The notes beneath the pieces were generated by a model, which did no database searches, had not been told where the DNA came from, and worked only from the letters and a program-made list of their open reading frames with translations. Below are positions 11,826 through 21,931 of a stretch of 64,000 bases of DNA, in pieces. Source of the stretch: Lactarius indigo (Eukaryota; Basidiomycota; Agaricomycetes; Russulales; Russulaceae); contig JAFKAC010000097.1 in NCBI GenBank assembly GCA_025766275.1, positions 1-64,000 on the forward strand. Direction: 5' to 3'. The translations under genes and the position numbers were made by a program. Numbering within the stretch: position 1 is the first letter of the stretch; each line of letters starts with the position of its first letter.

Positions 11826-12641
11826 ATGACCACCTCGATCTCCTCGAAACCATCATCGCCCCGCTCATCTCCCCCAGCATTGTCGTTCCCGCCACCACTG
11901 AACAACGACGAGCTCATCAACGAGGTCAACAACAACCTCTCGACGATCGATTCACAGAAGAGCGACCGCTCCAGCGACAGGACAGTGCAGCAGACCTGTC
12001 CAAGGCATTGCGAAGATTTCCTATGCCCGCGCCGGGAGTGGTCTCCGACAACCCTACACCAATTCAACCAACACCTCAGCCACTGTACAATATCGTCGAC
12101 CCCGATACAGGAGCCACAACCCACACCATCACGGAAGATGAACTCTTCCAGCTTCAAGCGGCTCTCACGAGCTCTGAAGGGGCCCGACGCGATGAAGAAC
12201 TACAAGCGGGAGTGGAAGGAAACGGTGCGGAAGTGGCAGGCAGAGCAATTGCATATCGCCGCCTCGCGGCGCAAGATGGCGAAGGAGAGGAAGGAGTATT
12301 GGACCAAGCTGAGGATGACAACCACTATGAAGATTACTACCCCTCACGACACTCATTCCTTGACTATGAACAGTACCCTGGAGCCCCAGAGGCTACTCCC
12401 TATCTCGTCGACTCAGACGGAGCGCCTATGCACCGAGGATACATCGCAGCGCCCCACGCTGCTTGTTGTACGCCACTCGGAGCAGATGACAGCGCCCTCA
12501 GCATCATCATCCCTGAGGGGTTCCGGGTCAATGGACGACCCGATTATGTTCCGTTCCCGGTCCGTCTCCCCAACGGACTTACAGTACAGGCCTCGCACAT
12601 ACAAATTATCAAGGCCGACAACCCCTTCATTCTCGGACTAG
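11826..12641 (+). CDS. Overlapping +1-frame ORF inside the pol tail (element A)
   Basis: A 271-codon ATG frame lies entirely inside the post-chromodomain tail, in +1 relative to pol. Equivalent open frames, always +1, occur in G (32983-33786), H (40373-41137) and E (46533-47399, minus). The segment around 12153-12314 encodes a charged helix (REWKETVRKWQAEQL) that is conserved in H and E (GWRRVVAEWQKEQL), while the pol frame in the same DNA is Gly-rich and poorly conserved. It may be an accessory protein or dual coding. Expression is unproven. Confidence 0.45.
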   Translation: MTTSISSKPSSPRSSPPALSFPPPLNNDELINEVNNNLSTIDSQKSDRSSDRTVQQTCPRHCEDFLCPRREWSPTTLHQFNQHLSHCTISSTPIQEPQPTPSRKMNSSSFKRLSRALKGPDAMKNYKREWKETVRKWQAEQLHIAASRRKMAKERKEYWTKLRMTTTMKITTPHDTHSLTMNSTLEPQRLLPISSTQTERLCTEDTSQRPTLLVVRHSEQMTAPSASSSLRGSGSMDDPIMFRSRSVSPTDLQYRPRTYKLSRPTTPSFSD

Positions 12642-13018
12642 TTCCGGGATCTCCTTACATCTATGGACAACCACTGTACGCCACACCACGCCTCCCACAC
12701 AACAACCGCGCTTTTATCGCGCACGAAGACCTCTTCCTGCTCAGAGATCATCACCCCGCCGACGCTATGCTCCAACACATCGGGGACGTGACACTTATGG
12801 AAGAGGTGCGTCGTTACCGGCAGAACACATTTGCCAAAGAACAGCTGGAGAACCGCATCCGGCGACTACAGGAAGAAAAGGGGGTTGTTCACCATCGCAA
12901 GATGGATTCCATTTATTGGTTGGAACGTGCTAACGCTCTGCCAAGGGTCGAGGATGAGATAGAAGCGGTGAGGCAGCTCAGCAAGGATACGATTAACGTG
13001 TGAGGTGGGCCTCACTCC

Positions 13019-13032
13019 TGAAAAGGGGGTGA
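13019..13032 (+). promoter_or_regulatory. Element A polypurine tract
   Basis: TGAAAAGGGGGTGA lies directly before the 3' LTR. It is the expected RNase H-resistant primer for plus-strand DNA. Confidence 0.85.
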
Positions 13033-13532
13033 TGTTACGGTACGGACTTTACTATGGGTGTGTTGACTCATGACCGGTTATGACTACGGTCCGACTTAGT
13101 ATTAGTCATGGACTCTTACATCGTATCAGTCAGCAAGTAGTTCACATGTGATTCATGACTCTTGTATGACTCATTCCTAGGATAGCTGTACTAGGGTTTG
13201 AGCTAGTTACGCTACTGGTTACCTATCGTTTGAGCGGCGCTTTAAAGCCCGCATGTATCTGTATAAGTAGTTGTAACAGAAGACCAAGAGTCCCCATCTT
13301 GGTCTTCTTCAAATCCACTATTTGACTCATCTCTTGCCTTAGTCTTGGACTAAGAGTACTTCTGCTACTATCCACTAAGGGATAGTGCTTCTTCATCTTC
13401 GCTGCAGTGTGTGCTAAAGAGCCCCTGTTTAGCTCGCATTGGGTTGACACTATTCCCCATTTGCCTATTCTTCGCTAAGTCAATTACGCCTATCTTGAGT
13501 CCAAGTCGGACTAATGCCGGTAGAGCGTAACA
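13033..13532 (+). repeat. Element A 3' LTR
   Basis: 500 bp, starting TGTTACGG and ending GCGTAACA. It differs from the 5' LTR by ten transitions. The following bases (CACGT) do not duplicate the left flank. Confidence 0.95.
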
Positions 13533-13582
13533 CACGTAGTCTTCATGCGTACGTGAAGAAGTGGCTGTTGCCACTGATGTGA

Positions 13583-13882
13583 CCGAATGGGGAAGGTCAC
13601 AGTGTCACAGTGGGTGACAGGCAGGAGGTGGCAGTCGAGGACAAGGTCGAGGACGTTGAGGTTGTTGAGGTTGTCGGTCCAAGTCGTGTCCCACGCGATA
13701 GGAAGGGTAAAGAACGGATGCTGAAAGAAGAGAGTCACGAGGCTATTTTTGTATGGTCAAGTGACGAGGAGGAGGGAGAACAGGAGAGGCAAGGGTGGGT
13801 GAAGGACGAAAACCGTGACCCGTTTGACATGGAGAACAAGGAAGATGATTGGGCGGCTACTGAGGCCACATTCGTCGAGTAG
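13583..13882 (+). CDS. Hypothetical acidic C-terminal fragment
   Basis: An open frame without an ATG, following a TGA at 13580 and ending at TAG 13880-13882. It encodes a basic patch (DRKGKERMLKEE) followed by an acidic tail (SSDEEEGEQERQ). It sits just downstream of element A, so it could be the 3' exon of a gene or transposase whose upstream part was lost when A arrived. No domain is recognised. The flanking 13533-13582 and 13883-13976 hold nothing else that I can name. Confidence 0.25.
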   Translation, partial: PNGEGHSVTVGDRQEVAVEDKVEDVEVVEVVGPSRVPRDRKGKERMLKEESHEAIFVWSSDEEEGEQERQGWVKDENRDPFDMENKEDDWAATEATFVE

Positions 13883-13976
13883 ACGACCACCAAGATACCC
13901 GTAGCACACAACCACAACACACGTACTAATTGCATAGATTGTGACAAAGGAGGCAATACACTAGTGAACTGAACAA

Positions 13977-14368
13977 CTACACAATATATTCGCTGTGCTG
14001 GTACCAACCGAAAGTGTCCTCTGGCGTCACACTATAGATTGCCTCCCAAATCACCTTATACGGATCCACGCCGATACCCTCAATCTCACCAAGAATGTAA
14101 TCACGATTGGCACGTAGCCATGCCTTGATGGAGGAGAACGCCTCCTCGATAGGGTTCAGGTCGGGCGAGTAAGGGGGGAGATAGATGAGATGCATGCCGC
14201 GTTCCTCAATCATCTCTCAGACCCCATTGACCTTGTGTATCGCCATGTTATCCATTACAAGAACTGAGTTGGGCAGTGGGTATGGCTGCATGCAGTCGAG
14301 CAGCCCTTCGATGAAAGATTGGAAGTTGGCTCCAGTTATCGCATGGTCAAAGACATCAGCATGAAGGA
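13977..14368 (-). pseudogene. Tc1/mariner (IS630-type) transposase, C-terminal part
   Basis: Reading from 14368 down: LDGILHADV, LVMDNMAIHKVNG (second catalytic Asp), a TGA, then IYLPPYSPDLNPIEEAF (third catalytic position), ending in a TAG stop at about 13977. This is the C-terminal half of a DDE superfamily transposase. The N-terminal half lies at 29591-30420, on the far side of the MULE insertion. The two halves meet at the same SLDGI codons, which the 10-bp target duplication repeats. The TGA inside the gene probably comes from CGA. Confidence 0.85.
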
Positions 14369-14378
14369 TGCCATCAAG

Positions 14379-14417
14379 AGTCTTTGACTTTTTGCATACA
14401 TCCCACGGTCCGGTCCG
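14379..14417 (+). repeat. MULE left terminal inverted repeat
   Basis: It ends in the core CCCACGGTCCGGTCCG and is the reverse complement of 29543-29580 over the inner 23 bp, with several mismatches outside. Confidence 0.85.
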
Positions 14418-14591
14418 CTTTTGCCATTTCTCCGCAACTCAGTTTCAAACTCCGCTTTTTTTCGAACTCTCTTTCCTCTTTCATATTTTATTTTCACAGT
14501 AAATACTATAATAGAAACTAGTGTAAAATACATGATATAAAATAAAGGTAAATAGCACGTAAATAGCGCGTAAATAGCGCGTAAATAGCGC

Positions 14592-17458
14592 ATGTCTGTG
14601 TATCGGTTTGGAGCGCGCGGTAGGGAGGGAAGGGAGGGACAAACAATACCCTCTCTCAATCCCCACAGAATGCCAACTTTCGAAATTCCCACAGGCCCCG
14701 CCATTACTCAAATGAGCCTCGCTTACGATGGTCCCAGAGAAGAGGCGCACCGCGCCAAACATGCCCTTACAAAACCTCGAAGGGGAAGCATGGCATTTGA
14801 CCGCGAGAATGGCGGGATGACGTTGGAATGGGCAAATGAGGAGGAATTCCTGGCTTGGCTTGCAGCCGAGGAATCGGAGAAGACAATAGAATTTCGTGTG
14901 AGTCAAACGTTCCAATCAGATTCATCGGACTGGCGGGAGCATCGCATGCTTCGGTGCTCGCGTGAATTCACAGGCAGGAAGCGGAATTACCAAAACAAGC
15001 ACCAATGGGAAAGGAAGATCCCATCGGAGAAGACAGGCTGTCAATGCCGTCTTACTGTTAAGCAGTACCCGCAAACAGATGTGATGCTCGGGAAGTATGA
15101 GGACCAGCACGATCACCCACTTGGCGATGATAATTTGCGATTCACCAGACTATCAGCCAAAATCAGGGACCTTGTCATGGACATGGTCCACACCGGCATC
15201 GATTCTAAGATAGTGGTGAGTCACAAACAAATTTGTTTTTTTTGCTGAGCTGACTATAATTCAGCTAAAACGCGTACGTGAATCCTGCAAGCGGACCGAT
15301 CGCGATTACTACATAACAATGCGCGACATAAGCCGTTACCATCGGATTGTGGAGGACGTGGAAATCCGCCTTGACGATAATGACGCGATCTCGCTTTGCC
15401 TTTGGGTCCTCTGGCTTCAGGACAGTGGTGCTGAGTGTGTCTTGAAGGACCGGAAAGATCCCCCTCCCCCTGAATCTGGATTATCCCCAGATTCTTTTGT
15501 CCTATGTATCCAGACCAAATTCCAGTTGGACTGCTTTTGCGCGCTCGGCAGCAATTTTGTGTCTATTGATGCAACCCACAACACCACTCAATATGCAGGG
15601 CTCCAGCTGTTTACCCTGCTTGTGAGAGATCTGTGGGGGCAGGGTATGCTTTTTGGCATTTTCTGTTTATGGACTGTATTCAATTCCGCTTGACAGGCGT
15701 CCCTGTCGCTTGGATGTTGTCGTCAAACGGGACGGAAGCGACAATCAAATATTTTCTTGAATTTGTAAAAGTGCGGAGCCCGGATATGTCACCCGCGATT
15801 ATTATGACCGACCGCAACAAAGCGCAAATGAATGCGATCTCGGCCGTGTACCCAGGGGCCACGGTGCTACTGTGCTGGTGGCATGTGCTCCGCGCTATCC
15901 GGATGTACTTGTGCACGGAAGAATTCCCGGAACTTTGGGAACGCATCCGCGCGTGGGTCAGAACATCCGATCAAATTGAATTTGATTCTTGGTGGGAAGA
16001 GATGCAAACCAGTGATTCGGTCCCTCAAAGCCTTGTAAAATATCTCAAGGCGAATTGGATGGGTATTGTACCACTTTGGTCAGGGACATACAGGAAAGAT
16101 CGGCCGATCTTCCAAGAGGGCGACACAAACATGCTAATCGAATCGTAAGTAGGCTTATCGCTCCAAGGGATAAGAGGGATCGCTCAAATCTATGTTTATC
16201 TAGCTACCATCATGTACTCAAATCAATGTGGCTTGAGGGGAAGCAAAATCGGCATGCCGATCATCTCGTCCACACGCTTGTAATCGATATGCTCCCGCAC
16301 TACCAGGCCTGCCATGATGGCCAAGAGGTTGGTTTCAGTGGTTCAAACCTGGCAGAGAAGCGTCGCAAAGAAATTCTTACTAGAACCCCGGAAATAAACG
16401 CCGACTCCATCTGCAGCCTAGGCGATGATCGCTATTCTGTGCAATCAGCAGCGGATACGTCGCGTAACTATCTAGTTAAGCTTAGCAAACGGTCTTGTGA
16501 CTGTCCAGACTGGCCCAGGGTCCGGCTGTGCAAACACATCACTGCGGTCACCCATTTTTTTGGAGACGGCGATCAGCTGGTGGAGCTGGCAGCAGGCGAC
16601 GGCGCAGCCCCTAAGACAGCGCAGCCGGTTGAATCAGAGTGCTCAGCAGATGCGCGCAGCGATGCGACAGCTGCGACAATTTTGGAGAATGTAATCACTG
16701 TCTCCAAAGAATTTCTAAGCGATGGTGCGCCCAAGTCTCCGGGCACTGTCCGGAGTCTTCACAGCATTCAGGAACACCTGACTGCTGTTGTCAGAAACTC
16801 ACACTCTTTGGAAAGCCCACTCCCGGACAAAGAAGACATCCCGCCGAATCAACACATGTGGACTGAGACCGCCCAGCGAATGGGAGTACAGCGGCGGAAG
16901 AAGAGACCTCGCACTACCACCACATCCTCCCCAGAACCCTCGGTGACAGAACGCATTGGGGATCTCAATCGCAAACGACAACGTGTGAAGATCACGGATC
17001 CCTACAGTGGCGGGGTCAACTCTGGCAAATGCGCTGCCCCCGACACGCAAACTGCTGCCCAAAATGCCCAAGCACAAGCACACGCACGCGCTGCAGCCAT
17101 TGGTGCGGGGCCTTCTCTCTCACAGCCCCAGGAACACGGCCACGGCTGCACGACCCCAGCCCCAGCTGTCCCCCCGTCACTCACCCCCTTCCAATCGTAC
17201 CCGCCTTCTTCAGTGGTTCCCCCACCTGCCTTGGCGCCTCGCGCATGGTACACAGCGCAAAACGGCAGAGCATACGCGTCTGCCAGTCCCAGTGCACCGG
17301 GAAACTCTCTCCCGCAATCCTTTGAACCACAGCATGCGCATAGAGGTACCCTAGCCCCATCCGCACCCCTGGCATCCTCGAGCCCGTGGTACCCTGTTCG
17401 CTCGGCTTACCCCCCCGGGATGTATATGCAGACCCCGTATCAAGTACCATACCTGTGA
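14592..17458 (+). CDS. MULE transposase (five exons, last exon displaced by element B)
   Basis: Catalyses cut-and-paste transposition of the MULE. Exons: 14592-15215, 15265-15643, 15697-16144, 16204-17453. The introns are 49, 53 and 59 bp with GTGAGT, GTATGC and GTAAGT donors. A zinc-binding N-terminal region (GCQCRLTVKQY...HDHPLGDD) precedes the MULE core (SIDATHN with the first Asp near 15568; IIMTDRNKAQMNAI; LCWWHVLRA), then a SWIM finger (CDCPDWPRVRLCKH, about 16497) and a Pro-rich tail. Element B inserted after TAC C at 17453 and supplies a premature TGA (17456-17458). The original frame continues at 27383-27435 for 17 more residues to TAG; about 917 residues in all. The truncated form may still work. 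The start could also be the later ATG at 14671. Confidence 0.85.
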
Positions 17459-18149
17459 TGAACTCACTGTCACTCGACAGCGAGGGATAAGGCTGGAGAC
17501 GACGTCGGGCAAGATAGAGACGGAGGGAGCGTCGAGGAGGACGAAGAGGAGGCGTCTTGGCTCAAAGGAAAGTAGTGGCGCACACAAGGTGGGGCACTCC
17601 GAAGGAGCTGAGAGGCAAGAGGGAAGATGTCACAAGTGGACAGTCTGAGGGACTGTCCGATAGATTGCGCTAGCTTATATACTACAGGGGGTGGTCTGTG
17701 CGTACGTTTAGGGCAGGCTTAGGGCCTGTCCACGGGTGCTGCGCAAAACTGCGGATTGGAACATTCCAGAGACAAGTTATTAATACTGTCCAATCAGAAT
17801 AAAGGTTAAGTATGGTGCGACTGCGCCGCAGTCAATGACGCCATATTGCGCCAGGATGGCGTGATTCCGCAGTAGCTGCGGAACCCGTGATTAGGACACG
17901 TGCCCCTTGTGACTTGGTTGATTATCTTCGTTGATCGGTAAACAATCAACCGTTGATTGATACACGTGCAGGTGTACATGTGACTTGGAAAGACAGAGTA
18001 ATCACGTGACACATCACGTGACCGTCGGAGAGTGAAATTCAAACTCTGATTTCGGATTTCCCCTTTAGGAAGTTGATGACATAAGCCCGGTCCGGCCTGG
18101 TCCGGTTCTAAGCGCCTTGAGTCACGACCAGGTTTATAGGTTCGTGACA
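17454..18149 (-). repeat. Element B 3' LTR
   Basis: 696 bp. In sense orientation it starts TGTCACGAACC and ends in TCACA. No difference from 26682-27377 was noticed. Confidence 0.95.
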
Positions 18150-18162
18150 GTATCCCCTTTTT
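18150..18162 (-). promoter_or_regulatory. Element B polypurine tract
   Basis: The sense strand reads AAAAAGGGGATAC directly before the 3' LTR and overlaps the pol stop codon (TAA, 18163-18161). Confidence 0.8.
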
Positions 18163-21100
18163 ATCGTCGTGCTATTCCACTAGCACTAGTTGATTTTGGT
18201 TTAGGGGCGCTGGGGTTGGCCTTGTGAAATTGACTAACAAGGTCTTGCGCGTGGGTCATTTGGGAGGAGGGGAGCCAGGAGTTTTCGGAGTCAGGATACC
18301 CCTTCCACTTGATCAAGTAGAGTATGCCCTTCTTGTTGGGCGATACCTTGGATTGTAAGATCCTTTCGACTTCGTAGTGTTCATCTTCCCCTTGGATGAT
18401 TTCAGGGGGTGGTCTGGTGAAGTTGGGGCCATGCGTGGTGTTTTCTTTGTATGGAGAGATCAAGGAGTTGTGGAAGACTGGGTGGATGCGCCACGTTTTG
18501 GGGAGTTGGAGCCTGCAATTGACTCCCCAGGTAGAAAGGACTTTAAAGGGGCCGTGGCGTCGTGGGGCAAGTTTAGCTTTGGGGTGGGTAGTATGGATGT
18601 TGGTTCCTTCCAGCCAGACTAGATCGCCTGTCTTGAATTCATGAGAGGGGGTGGGAGTTTTTGACGCTCTCATGACTTCTGCTGCTACTTTAAGGGCTGC
18701 AGTCACTTCAGAGCGGATTTGGTTTAGTGCATTTAGTCTTTCCTCAGCTGCAGGTATTTTGGTGGTGAAGTGGGTAGGGGGAATGAACTCCGGTTTGTAT
18801 CCATACCACACCTCGAATGGTGATTTGTGGGTTGCACTGTGTTGTCGGGCATTGTGTGCAAATTCCATGAATGGGATCAGGTCTACCCAGTTATCTTGTT
18901 GAAAGTTGCAGAAGACGCGAAGGTATTGTTCAAGTTCCTGATTAACACGTTCAGTTTCTCCATCGGTTTGTGGATGGAAAGCTGTAGATAGCGTGGATTT
19001 GACTCCGAGTTTGTTCCAAATTTCTTGCATGACTTTTGATGCAAATTGGGGGCCTCTGTCGGATATGATTTGTCGAGGAAGGCCGGTGCGTCTCCAGACA
19101 TTGTCTAAGTAGAGTTGGGCTGTTTCGTCTGCAGTGATGGTTTTGTTGCACGGGGAAATTACTACTGCTTTGCTGAGTCGGTCGACCACTACAAATAGTG
19201 AATCGTAGTTGTGGGATAGGGGAAGGTCGGTAATGAAGTCCATTGTGATGGTTCCCCATATTTCTTCAGGTATTGCATTTGGTTGTAGGGGTACTTGGGT
19301 ACGTGGTTTGATTTTAGTGGCTTGACATGTGGCGCAACCATCAACATAGGTTTTGACAAAGGTTGATATGCCTGGCCACCAGAAGTCTCGGGATATTAAC
19401 TCATAGGTCTTCCATCGCCCTGGGTGTCCTGTGGCGATGTGGTCATGGTACATTTTAACAATGTCTCTTCGTAGGTTGTCGTCTTTGGGAACGTAGACTT
19501 GTCCTTTGAACAAGATAATGCCATCTTCTAAGTTCCACTCCTCTAGGCCTTTAGCTAGGGAACGAGGGCCATTTTTTAAGAGGGATTCTAGGGCCATGCT
19601 GACTTCCTTGTCGTAGGTTTGGGTGGTTTTGATACGCTGTCGGAGGGTGGTATCACCTTGAATGGTTACTGCAGTTCGTTGTACTGCGTTGATGGAAAAA
19701 TACTTGGTATCCAGGAGCACTCGCTTTTCATCTTCATCCGCTATCCCCTTTTTATGATCTGGACGCCGAGACAGTGCATCAGACTTATTCTGTGTACCGG
19801 GTTTGTGGATGATGATGAACTGGAAGCGAGAGAGGAACAGGGCCCAACGGGCCTGTCGGCGAGAAAGTTTCTGTTTTGTGGTAAAGTAGACAAGGTTGCC
19901 ATGGTCAGACCAGATTTCAGTAACGTCGTCCCGCCCTTCCAGGTAGTGGCGGAAAGCATGCAAGGCATGGATGATGGCAAGAAGTTCCTTGTCGCAGATT
20001 TCGTAGTGACGCTCGGCAGGAAGGAGGGATTTAGAAAGGAAGGCAACGGGGTGCCAGCGTTGCAAGGCATCAGGTTGTTCCAGGATGGCACCGGTAGCAA
20101 AATCACTTGCATCAGTGATGAGGCGGAAGGGTGTAGAATGGTCGGGCAGGGCAAGGACAGGAGCTTTGGTGAAGCAATCAATCAGGGTGCGGAAAGCATT
20201 TTCCGCTGCAGTACCCCAAGAAAAGGGAACATCTTTCTTGGTTAGGTCAAACAATGGGCGGGCGATCGTGGAGTAGTCTTTAATGAAGCGTCGATAGAAG
20301 TTGCAAAAGCCGAGAAAGGCTTGTACTTGCTTGACAGTGCGCGGAGTGGGCCATTGAGTAATACCTGCAACCTTTGCGGGATCCATAGAGACTTGGCCAT
20401 CGGAGATGACGATTCCGAGGTATTCGACTGAGGTTTGTGCAAATGTACATTTTTCAGGTTTCAGGTAGAGGTCGTGGCGTTCCAGCCGTTGAAGCACGTT
20501 GTGTGTCAATGCTGTGAGTGAGGAGATATCGTCTGTGAAGATCAAGATGTCATCGAGGTAGACCACTACGTGTCCACCGTCAATCAAGGACTCGAAGATT
20601 TGGTTCATAAATGTTTGGAAGGTGGCAGGGGCATTGCAGAGGCCAAAAGTCATTACGGTTGGCTCGAAGAGTCCTAAGGATGTTTTGAAGGCTGCCTTGT
20701 ATTCATCGCCTTTGCGGATGCGGATATTGTTGTATCCCCAACGAATATCTAGCTTGGTAAAGTAGCGCGCACCATGGAGTTTGTCGATAAGTTCAGGGAT
20801 AAGGGGAAGAGGCGCTGCGTTCTTAATGGTTATATCATTGAGGGCATGATAGTCTTGCACAGGTCGAAGTTTGCCATCCTTCTTGTCGACAAAAAAGAAG
20901 GGGGAAGCCATGGGTGACTTAGATGGTCGAATGTAACCTTTCTTTAGGTGTTCAGAAATATACTCTTTGAGGGCATCGGATTCTTTCGGTGTAAGTCGAT
21001 AAATGCCACAATTCTTCATAGTGGCTCCTGGTTTGAGATCAATGGCGTGATCCCAAGGTTGGTGTCGGGGAAGTCGGTGGGACGCGATTTCGCTGAATAC

Positions 21101-21931
21101 GTTGGTGTAACGTTGGAAATGACTTGGAATATGGTCAGTGGAAGGCTTGGGTGCAGTGCGTGCTGCTATCTTGGTGCTTGTAGTTATCTTTGCTCGGATA
21201 GCAAGGTGGTCATACTTGTTAAAGCTGTGAATCCACAGCCAGGGTTCACAGGCGTCGGTGACGAATGTAGGCTCCAGAGGTTCTGTTTCGTCTTCTGTGG
21301 GGAGGTACGCTTCTTGGGTTGCTTCAAGTTCAAGGATGTTAATAGTCGTGTGTCGTGTTTGTGGAATCTTTGAAGAGACGACAACTGCTGAGGAGGACAG
21401 GGTACAGGTTCTTGGGCATCGTGTGAAGGCTATTTTTGGTTGATGCCAATCGATTTCCGGGTTATGTGCTTGGAGCCAATCTGTTCCTAAGATTATATCG
21501 TGCTCCCCTAGAGTAGTTGCATAAAGTTCCACGGTTTCGTCGTGGTAGTTGTCGTCTGAAGTTCTGATCCGTAGTCTTTGGATCGTAGTATACCTAACAG
21601 ATCCCGTTTTGTTGGGAGACCCATCCACGTTTCTAACTGGTAAGGGTTTAATTAGTGTCCGCATTGTTAGGTTGTTTGCTCGCGCAAACCCATCATCCAC
21701 GATGATGCCCTCCGCACCGCTGTCCAACAGGGCACGGGCACTGATTTCTTTGCCAGACTTCTTTCCTACTAGTGTAACTCTGAGAACAATTGAAGGAGCT
21801 CTCCTATTCCGAATTGTTTCTACAGGTACATGCTCGGCTCCGAGCGTCTCTAGTAGGGAAAGGCCGTGTACAACGCTACTGGCACAAATACTTCCAATCG
21901 ACAGTGCTATGATGGAAGAGCCTAAAAATCC
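18161..21931 (-). CDS. pol: Element B Pol polyprotein
   Basis: 1256 codons, open from GGA at 21931 directly after an in-frame TGA; no stop inside. It is in the -1 frame relative to gag, with only a few bases of overlap. Domains in order: protease (LLDSGAEGIIVDDGF, near residue 70); RT with YLDD at 20560-20549 (residues 458-461); RNase H (ITDASDFATGAIL, EIWSDHGNL, KSDALSRRPD); integrase with HHCC (HIATGHPG...CATCQ) and DDE (MDFITDLP, ISDRGPQFASKVM, TDGETERVNQ); GPY/F (RRHGPFKVL); chromodomain (YEVERIL...YLIKWKGYPDSENSWLP) close to the C-terminus. The chromodomain would target integration to modified chromatin. A conserved Arg in RT (DYRALND in C) is His here, possibly a CpG change. Confidence 0.95.
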   Translation of the reverse strand, partial: GFLGSSIIALSIGSICASSVVHGLSLLETLGAEHVPVETIRNRRAPSIVLRVTLVGKKSGKEISARALLDSGAEGIIVDDGFARANNLTMRTLIKPLPVRNVDGSPNKTGSVRYTTIQRLRIRTSDDNYHDETVELYATTLGEHDIILGTDWLQAHNPEIDWHQPKIAFTRCPRTCTLSSSAVVVSSKIPQTRHTTINILELEATQEAYLPTEDETEPLEPTFVTDACEPWLWIHSFNKYDHLAIRAKITTSTKIAARTAPKPSTDHIPSHFQRYTNVFSEIASHRLPRHQPWDHAIDLKPGATMKNCGIYRLTPKESDALKEYISEHLKKGYIRPSKSPMASPFFFVDKKDGKLRPVQDYHALNDITIKNAAPLPLIPELIDKLHGARYFTKLDIRWGYNNIRIRKGDEYKAAFKTSLGLFEPTVMTFGLCNAPATFQTFMNQIFESLIDGGHVVVYLDDILIFTDDISSLTALTHNVLQRLERHDLYLKPEKCTFAQTSVEYLGIVISDGQVSMDPAKVAGITQWPTPRTVKQVQAFLGFCNFYRRFIKDYSTIARPLFDLTKKDVPFSWGTAAENAFRTLIDCFTKAPVLALPDHSTPFRLITDASDFATGAILEQPDALQRWHPVAFLSKSLLPAERHYEICDKELLAIIHALHAFRHYLEGRDDVTEIWSDHGNLVYFTTKQKLSRRQARWALFLSRFQFIIIHKPGTQNKSDALSRRPDHKKGIADEDEKRVLLDTKYFSINAVQRTAVTIQGDTTLRQRIKTTQTYDKEVSMALESLLKNGPRSLAKGLEEWNLEDGIILFKGQVYVPKDDNLRRDIVKMYHDHIATGHPGRWKTYELISRDFWWPGISTFVKTYVDGCATCQATKIKPRTQVPLQPNAIPEEIWGTITMDFITDLPLSHNYDSLFVVVDRLSKAVVISPCNKTITADETAQLYLDNVWRRTGLPRQIISDRGPQFASKVMQEIWNKLGVKSTLSTAFHPQTDGETERVNQELEQYLRVFCNFQQDNWVDLIPFMEFAHNARQHSATHKSPFEVWYGYKPEFIPPTHFTTKIPAAEERLNALNQIRSEVTAALKVAAEVMRASKTPTPSHEFKTGDLVWLEGTNIHTTHPKAKLAPRRHGPFKVLSTWGVNCRLQLPKTWRIHPVFHNSLISPYKENTTHGPNFTRPPPEIIQGEDEHYEVERILQSKVSPNKKGILYLIKWKGYPDSENSWLPSSQMTHAQDLVSQFHKANPSAPKPKSTSASGIARR
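21922..21931 (-). promoter_or_regulatory. Gag-pol junction: -1 slip at a U5 run on the gag stop
   Basis: The sense sequence is GAG GAT TTT TAG in gag and GGA TTT TTA GGC in pol. The pol frame is closed by TGA just upstream, so any -1 shift must occur on the five T residues next to the gag TAG. Identical in C (57592-57601). It is not a standard X XXY YYZ site; the mechanism is inferred. Confidence 0.55.

Larger units (their letters stand above)
8177..13003 (+). pseudogene. pol: Element A pol (protease-RT-RNase H-integrase-chromodomain-tail)
   Basis: The -1 frame relative to gag, closed by TGA at 8768 and 11258. Domains in order: aspartic protease (VDSGATHCFM, about 8330); reverse transcriptase with YMDD at 9419-9430; RNase H (EVDASGFATGAVL, DHLNLQYW); integrase with an HHCC-type zinc region (YGHPGI...CAECQRHK) and a DDE core (VDFITKLP, VISDRDPCFASKF, TDGQSERTNQWLEQ); a GPY/F-like module (RRHGPF relatives); a chromodomain (YEVEKIL...MKWKGY...QWV, about 11590-11720); then about 420 residues of tail containing PEGFRVNGRPDY and ending in a charged helix. 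The tail has no counterpart in textbook chromovirus Pol. It ends just before the polypurine tract. Confidence 0.93.
5729..13532 (+). mobile_element. Element A: chromodomain Ty3/gypsy LTR retrotransposon, decayed
   Basis: Complete architecture: 500-bp LTRs (TGTTACGG...GCGTAACA), self-complementary primer-binding site, gag, pol (protease, RT, RNase H, integrase, chromodomain, long tail), polypurine tract, 3' LTR. The coding region is closed by in-frame TGA codons at 6405, 7266, 8768 and 11258, so it is not autonomous. The two LTRs differ at ten positions by my reading, all transitions, seven of them at CpG. The flanks (TCTAT left, CACGT right) do not match, so the target duplication is missing; recombination between copies or loss of the original flank is likely. 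Confidence 0.95.

Noticed and set aside
18396..18644. Short plus-strand frames inside pol of B
   Set aside because: Shadows of the conserved Pol frame.
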